Shown: positions 7,225-11,417 of the stretch, in pieces
Layout: each line of letters opens with the position of its first letter
Numbering within the stretch: position 1 is the stretch's first letter
From: Candidatus Methylomirabilota bacterium
GTDB taxonomy: Bacteria > Methylomirabilota > Methylomirabilia > Methylomirabilales > JACQHM01
Direction of reading: 5' to 3'
DNA: 11,417 nt
Assembly (NCBI GenBank): GCA_016199025.1
Contig: JACQHM010000134.1
Span: 1 to 11,417, forward strand
Notes under the pieces: generated by a model
Told to the model about the DNA's origin: nothing
Seen by the model: only the letters and a program-made list of their open reading frames with translations
The model's database searches: none
Translations under genes and position numbers: made by a program

Positions 7225-8078
7225 GGAACCGCTCCCTGCGCCAGGCGACGGAACAGCCACCGAGCGATCTGCTCCGAGGCCTCTTCACGGTACAGCGCGA
7301 AACTGGGCCAGGCGTTGATGTCGATGAGAACGACCTCCCCCACAGGTGTAACGATCGCATCGCCCCCGTACACCTCCAGGCCGATGGCCCGAGCCGCCCG
7401 TTGGGCGACAGTCCATAACGCCTCCTCCGCGAACGGATAGCCGGCCAGCTCCTGTTCTCGATGATAGAACCACCGGAACCACAAATCCTGAGGATGCTCC
7501 CCCCCCGGACGGCCTACCCCGTAGAACTTGATCAGATCGCCCGGAACGTGCCGCTGCAAGACGATGCGGGGGATCCCCCTCCGGTGGAGCGCTGCCACGG
7601 CCTCCTGTAGCTCCGCCGGAGATCGGGCGAACACCACATCCCCGGATTGGGTATTGTGGACGTCGGCCCGCTTGACCCAGACCGGGCAGGGATGACCAGG
7701 ATCGAATGCCTCGCTGGAGACGATGCAGCTCTCCGGAAACGGAACCCCTGAAGCGTCCAAGAGGGGGATCATCCGGTCCCGATAGGTGTTGAGCACAGCC
7801 GAGGGAGGGTTCACGTGCGGGATGCCTCTGGCCGCCAGCGGCTCAAGGAAGCCCAAGGCCGCCACGCGCTCGCACATCAAAAACACGAGAGACGGGGAGG
7901 GTTCGTCGGCTTCCCCGAGCTCGTCCGGCGTCTTGAGGCTTACCTGGTAGCCCGCCGCCTCGAGGTGTTTAGCCGTCAGCCTCAGGATCTCAGCATCATC
8001 GGATTCGCGGCCAGGCGAATGCTGCCGCTCCCGGAAAATTCCCCAGAAGCGCCGCGTCATCACGACAAGCCTCCGCAC
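7221..8078 (-). CDS. ATP-grasp enzyme (RimK-like ligase or kinase)
   Basis: This 285-residue protein has a short N-terminal pre-ATP-grasp domain with the unusual stretch HSPGRESDDAEIL at 20-32. The ATP-grasp core follows: VWVKRADVH at 133-141 (K136 for nucleotide phosphate), QRHVPGDLIKFYGVG at 175-189, YGGDAIV at 237-243 and LIDINAWPSF at 251-260. The DxN pair D253/N255 binds Mg2+ in this fold. Such enzymes form carboxylate-amine bonds through an acyl phosphate, and a few relatives phosphorylate inositol phosphates; the sequence does not decide between these. Placed directly before the aminotransferase (ATGA), it could acylate an amine made there. The start is uncertain. GTG 8078 keeps the first beta strand (RRLVV) and has AGGG nearby. 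ATG 8060 overlaps the upstream stop as TGATG and has GGAGG 9 nt upstream, but it begins within that strand. Confidence 0.87.
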   Translation of the reverse strand: MRRLVVMTRRFWGIFRERQHSPGRESDDAEILRLTAKHLEAAGYQVSLKTPDELGEADEPSPSLVFLMCERVAALGFLEPLAARGIPHVNPPSAVLNTYRDRMIPLLDASGVPFPESCIVSSEAFDPGHPCPVWVKRADVHNTQSGDVVFARSPAELQEAVAALHRRGIPRIVLQRHVPGDLIKFYGVGRPGGEHPQDLWFRWFYHREQELAGYPFAEEALWTVAQRAARAIGLEVYGGDAIVTPVGEVVLIDINAWPSFALYREEASEQIARWLFRRLAQGAVP

Positions 8079-8800
8079 GAGTCCCTAGGTGTCCACGCCT
8101 CATCCCGCGCGAGCCCCTCGGCCAAGCGGAGATCCTCGGCGCGATCCACGTCAATGACCTGGTCAACCACCACCCCGTAAACCGGATGCCCGCGGGCCAC
8201 CAGCCACATCAAGAAGTCGCGAAGCGCTCCAAGCGTGGACGGTGGAGGGGCCTCAGCGAAGATGGTACCGGAGACTAGATAGAGCCCAGCGGTCACGACC
8301 TCTCCCGAGGAGCCGCCAATGGCCGTCACGCGCCCCGACGGATCCAGGGTCACCCACAGAGGCCTCTCGTCGGCCACGAACGGCGTGACGGCTAGGACGA
8401 CCGAGGCCCAGGAACAGTGCTGGGCCCGATCGACGAACCGGCGAAACGCCCGTTCCGGGCAGATCCAGTCCACGGTGGACATGAGGGATCGACCCGGCCC
8501 CAAGCGTTGGCCGACCTCCCAGAAACTCTCATACGATGATCGCGTGGTTTTCACGATGCAGCGGATGTCGAGGTTCGGGAACCGCTCCTGGAGGAATGCA
8601 GCACACTCCTGGCCATCCTCGTTGAAGATGATCTGGAGTCGCGTGATACCGACCTGCGCGAAGCGCGTCACCACACGCTCGATCAGGGGGACCCCTGCGA
8701 CCGGTAGAAGTGGCTTTGGCATCTTGAAGCCGTCCCGTTTCAAACGGGAGCCTTGCCCAGCCGCGATGATGCCCCCTGCGAGGATCATGGGAGCGCTCAC
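8060..8800 (-). CDS. MobA-like nucleotidyltransferase (sugar- or cyclitol-phosphate cytidylyltransferase candidate)
   Basis: This 246-residue stand-alone NTP transferase carries an intact nucleotide-binding loop, AAGQGSRLKRDGFKMPKPLL at 13-32 (R19 and K29). STVDWI at 108-113 supplies the metal-binding D111, AGLYLVS at 171-177 lies on the substrate side, and IDVDRAEDL at 216-224 gives the second metal Asp region. It should transfer a nucleotidyl group from NTP to a phosphorylated sugar or cyclitol, releasing pyrophosphate. Because the operon's CDP-alcohol phosphatidyltransferase has lost this loop in its own NTP-transferase half, I infer that this protein supplies the CDP-activated substrate, possibly CDP-inositol from inositol 1-phosphate. 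The GTG at 8800 is chosen because it overlaps the HAD stop as GTGA and has GGGAGG 7 nt upstream; ATG 8788 is the alternative. The 3' end overlaps the ATP-grasp gene by 1 or 19 bp depending on that gene's start. Confidence 0.9.
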   Translation of the reverse strand: MSAPMILAGGIIAAGQGSRLKRDGFKMPKPLLPVAGVPLIERVVTRFAQVGITRLQIIFNEDGQECAAFLQERFPNLDIRCIVKTTRSSYESFWEVGQRLGPGRSLMSTVDWICPERAFRRFVDRAQHCSWASVVLAVTPFVADERPLWVTLDPSGRVTAIGGSSGEVVTAGLYLVSGTIFAEAPPPSTLGALRDFLMWLVARGHPVYGVVVDQVIDVDRAEDLRLAEGLARDEAWTPRDSCGGLS

Positions 8801-9519
8801 AGGAGCGCCTCCCGTAGATCCATCAAAGACTCGATCATGAGGTCTCCCGGGCAACACGGGACATGGGGGACGGAGGCGTCAGGCACGAGCCAGATATGGT
8901 GCATGCCGAGACGCCTCGCCCCCTCCATGTCGCGAGGCAGCGAATCTCCGACAAACACCGCCTCGCTCGGGTCGAGTCGTAACCCTGTCAGGGCGGCCTG
9001 AAAGATCCGGGGATCGGGCTTGGTGAACCCGACGCAGGCCGAGTCGACCACCACGCTCATGAGGGGGGCGAGCCCGGTCTCCCGGCAGACGCGTTTGAGA
9101 TTGCCGTAGAAGTTCGAAACGATGCCGAGCTGGAATCGTCTGGACAGCTCTTGCAGAAACCTGACGTTGGTGCGAATCTTGTCAAGTGTGTCCTTCAGAA
9201 AACGATCGCAGAGACGCGGTGCCAGCCCGGGATCGTGCACCTCGAGTTCTTCCAACACACCGCTGACCTGGAGAAGAAGGATCTCTCGAAGCGACGTGCC
9301 CGTCAACCTCTTGGCCACCAGAGTGTCGTCGGCGGCGTAGAAGGCCAGATCGTACCGATCACGGTCCACGTTCACGTGTTCGGCCAGATAGAGCGGATAG
9401 AATCTGTCCTTCCAAGAGACCCCGTCGGCATCCAGGGTTCCCCCAAAATCGAAGAGGACCGCCTTCGGCGGCTTGTAAGACAGCCTGCTTGAACCGATCG
9501 TCTCTGGTCTAGCAGCCAT
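8797..9519 (-). CDS. HAD superfamily hydrolase-like protein with Gly at the general acid/base position
   Basis: This 240-residue protein has all four HAD motifs. Motif I is LFDFGGTLD (nucleophile D24), with a helical C1-type cap between about 35 and 115. Motif II is IVSNFYG (S135), motif III is FTKPDP (K167), and motif IV is FVGDSLPRDMEGA (D192, D197). In motif I the residue two after the nucleophile, normally the Asp general acid/base of phosphatases, is G26. This DxGGT form is known in many uncharacterised HADs, so phosphatase activity cannot be assumed. A role in removing a phosphate from an inositol phosphate intermediate (as needed after a DIPP-type condensation) is possible but speculative. 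The ATG at 9519 overlaps the upstream flippase-like gene's stop as TGATG, with GAGGT about 10 nt upstream. The stop overlaps the next GTG. Confidence 0.9.
   Translation of the reverse strand: MAARPETIGSSRLSYKPPKAVLFDFGGTLDADGVSWKDRFYPLYLAEHVNVDRDRYDLAFYAADDTLVAKRLTGTSLREILLLQVSGVLEELEVHDPGLAPRLCDRFLKDTLDKIRTNVRFLQELSRRFQLGIVSNFYGNLKRVCRETGLAPLMSVVVDSACVGFTKPDPRIFQAALTGLRLDPSEAVFVGDSLPRDMEGARRLGMHHIWLVPDASVPHVPCCPGDLMIESLMDLREALL
8808..8813 (-). promoter_or_regulatory. Strong ribosome binding site deciding the GTG start of the nucleotidyltransferase
   Basis: On the minus strand this reads GGGAGG and lies 7 nt before the GTG at 8800, inside the end of the HAD gene. Together with the GTGA overlap it supports the GTG over the downstream ATG at 8788. 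Confidence 0.7.
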
Positions 9520-10529
9520 CAGCCGGTGACCTCACGGGACGCTCCACCGATTCCCACCCTCATCTTGAGCAAGACGAGAAGTCCGGGGAGCGTCCAGACC
9601 AGCTCCCTCCCCCTGCGAATGATACCGTAGGAGGCCCCCTGCGCGGCCTGAAGCCCCAAGGCCGAGAACGCGACCACACGCACCGTCTCAGCGCTCCCGA
9701 CCCGTCCCGGGATGAAGAAGATCATGCTGTTCAGCGCCATCGCCAGGGCTTCCACAGCCGCCGCCGTCCCGAGACCCGCCTTCGCTGAGAGCAACTGTAA
9801 CACCAGATAGGTTTCGAGCAGCCCCCCACACCAACCCAACAGGCACCAGAACGTCGCCAAGTAGAACACCGGCATACGTGTCCTATAGAAGAGAGAGAGC
9901 CATCGATCCAACGATGCGGTCGCATCCCGGTGCGGCTCGATAAGCTCTTTCTTCAGCCCGATCCTCACCAGCCCTCGAAGCAAGGCCCCGTAGGCCTGCC
10001 TTCTCAGTACCCAGAAGATCGCCACGACAAAAATCCCCATCCCCACTACCACTCCCAGCGCGACGAACCAAAGCCCAGTGGGGAGTGCGAACTGTACCAA
10101 TGTGATGCTTAAGCCCCCGCACAGAAACAGGACCTGGGCAACGATCTCCGCATGCTTGTGAACCGTGATGGACATGAGCGATCGACTGAACCCGACCGAG
10201 CGACCCAGCAGATGCGCCTTCACAGGTTCCCCGGTCAGGTTGGCGGGTGGGACAAGATAATTGATGGAATCCCCGGCTAAGTAGATGCCGAACATCCGCC
10301 AATACCCCATCCGTCTGGCCCTGGTGCCCAGCAACACCCACCAGCCGGCCATGAAGGCCATTTGCGCGAAGAGGTAGAGCACGACTAGCAAAAAGAACCA
10401 TCCCCCGATCAAGCCAATGTTCGCCCGTATCGCTGGCCAGCCGATCCTCCCACCCAGCCAGAGCATCCCAAGAAGCCCGGCAAGCATGAGCATGGGTTCC
10501 AGTCGTTTCCTGAAGAGGGAATGCGGCAT
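9519..10529 (-). CDS. Flippase-like integral membrane protein (LPG synthase TM / UPF0104 family), second copy
   Basis: This 336-residue polytopic membrane protein is first in the eight-gene operon. It shares TGEPVKAHLL at 99-108, FFIPGRVGSAE at 271-281 and IIRRGREL at 303-310 with the copy at 1092-2144, but the rest is quite divergent, so this is an old paralogy. The HKH at 124-126, on the segment after GEPVK, lies where the other copy has TKT. Family members are associated with lipid or lipid-linked sugar transport, with no firm mechanism known. An open frame continues upstream to 10892, but that extension is low-complexity and polar without domain features. The ATG at 10529 lies at the first hydrophobic helix and has AAGGA 7 nt upstream, so it is preferred. 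Other in-frame ATGs at 10568 and 10571 lack good ribosome sites. No convincing promoter was seen ahead of it. Confidence 0.9.
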   Translation of the reverse strand: MPHSLFRKRLEPMLMLAGLLGMLWLGGRIGWPAIRANIGLIGGWFFLLVVLYLFAQMAFMAGWWVLLGTRARRMGYWRMFGIYLAGDSINYLVPPANLTGEPVKAHLLGRSVGFSRSLMSITVHKHAEIVAQVLFLCGGLSITLVQFALPTGLWFVALGVVVGMGIFVVAIFWVLRRQAYGALLRGLVRIGLKKELIEPHRDATASLDRWLSLFYRTRMPVFYLATFWCLLGWCGGLLETYLVLQLLSAKAGLGTAAAVEALAMALNSMIFFIPGRVGSAETVRVVAFSALGLQAAQGASYGIIRRGRELVWTLPGLLVLLKMRVGIGGASREVTG

Positions 10530-10939
10530 GGCGACATCCTTGCCATCACGCCCCTCCCTTTGAGCCATCATCTTAAGAATCGCGCCTCTTGAGGTTGAGC
10601 GGGAGCCGTGAACGATCGCACCGAATTGACCAGGGGAGGGCGGATGGCTTTCGCCCTCTGGAGAACTTCCGACTTGGTCTCCTGGCTGCTTGGGATGCCG
10701 CGCTGGTCGCGTTTCCTCAGAATAGACGGAAGGGCTGGAGACCCTGGATGAAAGGGGAAGAATCGGCCGGAACGCCTGGAGGGGCTCATCAAACCGGCTC
10801 GCCGCGTCCACCTGATCGCTTTGAAAAGAAAGGGAGCCACCGAGAAAGAGGTCTTCAAACTTGCAGGTTCGAAGCGTTCGTCTAACCAACAACCCTCCAA
10901 TGTTCCTCGAGTAGTATTAGCAACCATCAGTCAGTGCCC
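10530..10939. other. Gene-poor leader region upstream of the eight-gene operon
   Basis: About 410 bp upstream of the first operon gene. Open frames cross it on both strands (for example minus 10568-10927 and plus 10589-10885), but their translations are Pro/Arg/Ser-rich with no recognisable domain and I do not call them genes. The operon promoter should lie here. A TAATAC(T) box on the minus strand at about 10913-10919 resembles a -10 element but has no matching -35, so no promoter is called. No tRNA, riboswitch or CRISPR was recognised. Confidence 0.5.
10537..10541 (-). promoter_or_regulatory. Ribosome binding site for the first gene of the operon
   Basis: AAGGA on the minus strand, 7 nt before ATG 10529. 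It decides this start against the much longer open frame that runs to 10892. Confidence 0.65.
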
Positions 10940-11010
10940 CACGACGAAGGACGAAGGGCGAACGACAGACACTGTTGGTCGTTCGTCGCCCCTCGGACGC
11001 CTTCGTCGTG
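10940..11010. repeat. Imperfect palindrome built from GACGAAG-like 7-mers (REP-like element or hairpin)
   Basis: CACGACGAAGG at 10940-10950 is perfectly complementary to CCTTCGTCGTG at 11000-11010. CGAACGAC at 10959-10966 pairs with GTCGTTCG at 10978-10985, across an 11-nt loop at 10967-10977. The segment between these stems is only partly paired. The left arm contains two tandem GACGAAG units (10943-10956) followed by a degenerate third, GGCGAAC. It lies 35 bp downstream of the metallophosphoesterase stop, so an RNA hairpin could end or protect that transcript. There is no T tract on either side, so a classical intrinsic terminator is not supported. It may belong to a dispersed palindromic repeat family. 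Confidence 0.75.
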
Positions 11011-11045
11011 AACAACTCGTGTGACTCAGCCGTGCGTAACCAACA

Positions 11046-11417
11046 TTAATGGCACGATGCATTGCCCGAATCGCTGAACGTCTCGCCCGCCACAGGGACG
11101 AAGTCCCAGGCGTAGCTCAACGGGTAGAGGGTGAGCTTGAGTACGCCGAAGGTGTCGTCATTACGGACCTGGCTGTTGGCGATGCCTGGCCCGAGCGGGT
11201 GGTGACTCCTGCCACCCGTGCCTACGACAAACTGGCGGATGCCGCGCATCGAGTCCGCTACTCCATTTGGGTCTTGCGGCGCGAAGCGCTCGTAGTTGTG
11301 CTCGTGGGCAGACAAGACAACATCCACGCCAGCATCGTAGAGGGCCTGCCAGATCGGCTGCATCTCGTCGAAACTGCCGCGCCGTTTGCCCGAGCTGAAG
11401 CGCGGGTGGTGCCAGTA
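11046..11417 (-). CDS. Calcineurin-like metallophosphoesterase (purple acid phosphatase-like), C-terminal part, 5' end cut by window
   Basis: The last 123 residues are visible, and the frame stays open to the window edge; an internal ATG at 11363 is not the start. The segment begins YWHHPRFSSG, the metal-binding His-containing loop of this family. It continues with DVVLSAHEHNYERFAPQDP, where the usual GHxH motif appears as AHEH (H38 and H40 in visible numbering). It ends in FVPVAGETFSDSGNASCH, a tail common in bacterial purple-acid-phosphatase-like proteins, which are often secreted; the signal region would be outside the window. It should hydrolyse phosphomonoesters or diesters with a dinuclear metal centre. 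It shares the strand of the operon but is 516 bp away behind a palindrome, so I treat it as a separate unit. Confidence 0.9.
   Translation of the reverse strand, partial: YWHHPRFSSGKRRGSFDEMQPIWQALYDAGVDVVLSAHEHNYERFAPQDPNGVADSMRGIRQFVVGTGGRSHHPLGPGIANSQVRNDDTFGVLKLTLYPLSYAWDFVPVAGETFSDSGNASCH

Noticed and set aside
4812..8857. Phosphonate biosynthesis cluster (nucleotidyltransferase, aminotransferase and CDP-alcohol phosphatidyltransferase, as in phosphonolipid loci)
   Set aside because: There is no PEP mutase or phosphonopyruvate decarboxylase in the window, and the aminotransferase is of the GabT type. The inositol-phosphate synthase points to cyclitol chemistry instead.
10568..10927. Possible small gene upstream of the operon on the minus strand
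   Set aside because: No domain, no good ribosome site, and it overlaps another equally featureless open frame. It is probably chance openness in a GC-rich leader.
10940..11010. CRISPR array
   Set aside because: Only two exact contiguous 7-bp units exist and there are no spacers. The structure is palindromic.

Overview
The window is a GC-rich, gene-dense bacterial chromosome fragment. It holds ten complete or nearly complete genes plus one cut gene at the right end. GTG starts, stop/start overlaps and heavy GC-ending codon use suggest a soil, sediment or groundwater bacterium. An NC10- or Rokubacteria-like lineage is possible, but this is a low-confidence impression and nothing in the window fixes the phylum.

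Layout. At the left (1-2144, + strand) are a CDP-alcohol phosphatidyltransferase with the tail of an NTP-transferase-like domain (5' end outside the window) and a flippase-like LPG-synthase-TM membrane protein, joined by an ATGA overlap. Facing them tail to tail is an eight-gene unit on the - strand (10529 down to 2201): flippase-like protein, HAD-like protein, MobA-like nucleotidyltransferase, ATP-grasp enzyme, class III aminotransferase, Gfo/Idh/MocA oxidoreductase, NTP-transferase-like/CDP-alcohol phosphatidyltransferase fusion, and myo-inositol-phosphate synthase. Seven junctions join these genes: six are overlaps and one is a 7-nt gap, so it almost certainly acts as one operon. A 516-bp gap follows (10530-11045) with the operon leader and a strong imperfect palindrome. 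The right end carries the C-terminal part of a calcineurin-like (purple-acid-phosphatase-like) metallophosphoesterase that looks unrelated to the operon.

How the genes may work together (inference). Myo-inositol-phosphate synthase makes inositol phosphate from glucose 6-phosphate. The stand-alone nucleotidyltransferase, which has an intact nucleotide loop, could activate it as CDP-inositol. The CDP-alcohol phosphatidyltransferase would then transfer the inositol phosphate to an alcohol, giving a phosphodiester. This is the logic of di-myo-inositol-phosphate synthesis and of phosphatidylinositol-type lipid synthesis. The oxidoreductase and aminotransferase could turn a cyclitol (or sugar) hydroxyl into an amine, and the ATP-grasp enzyme could acylate an amine or add a phosphate. 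The flippase-like proteins suggest the product is a membrane lipid or is moved across the membrane. I know of no described pathway with this exact gene set, so the best candidate for an undescribed system here is a modified (possibly amino-) cyclitol phosphodiester lipid or solute.
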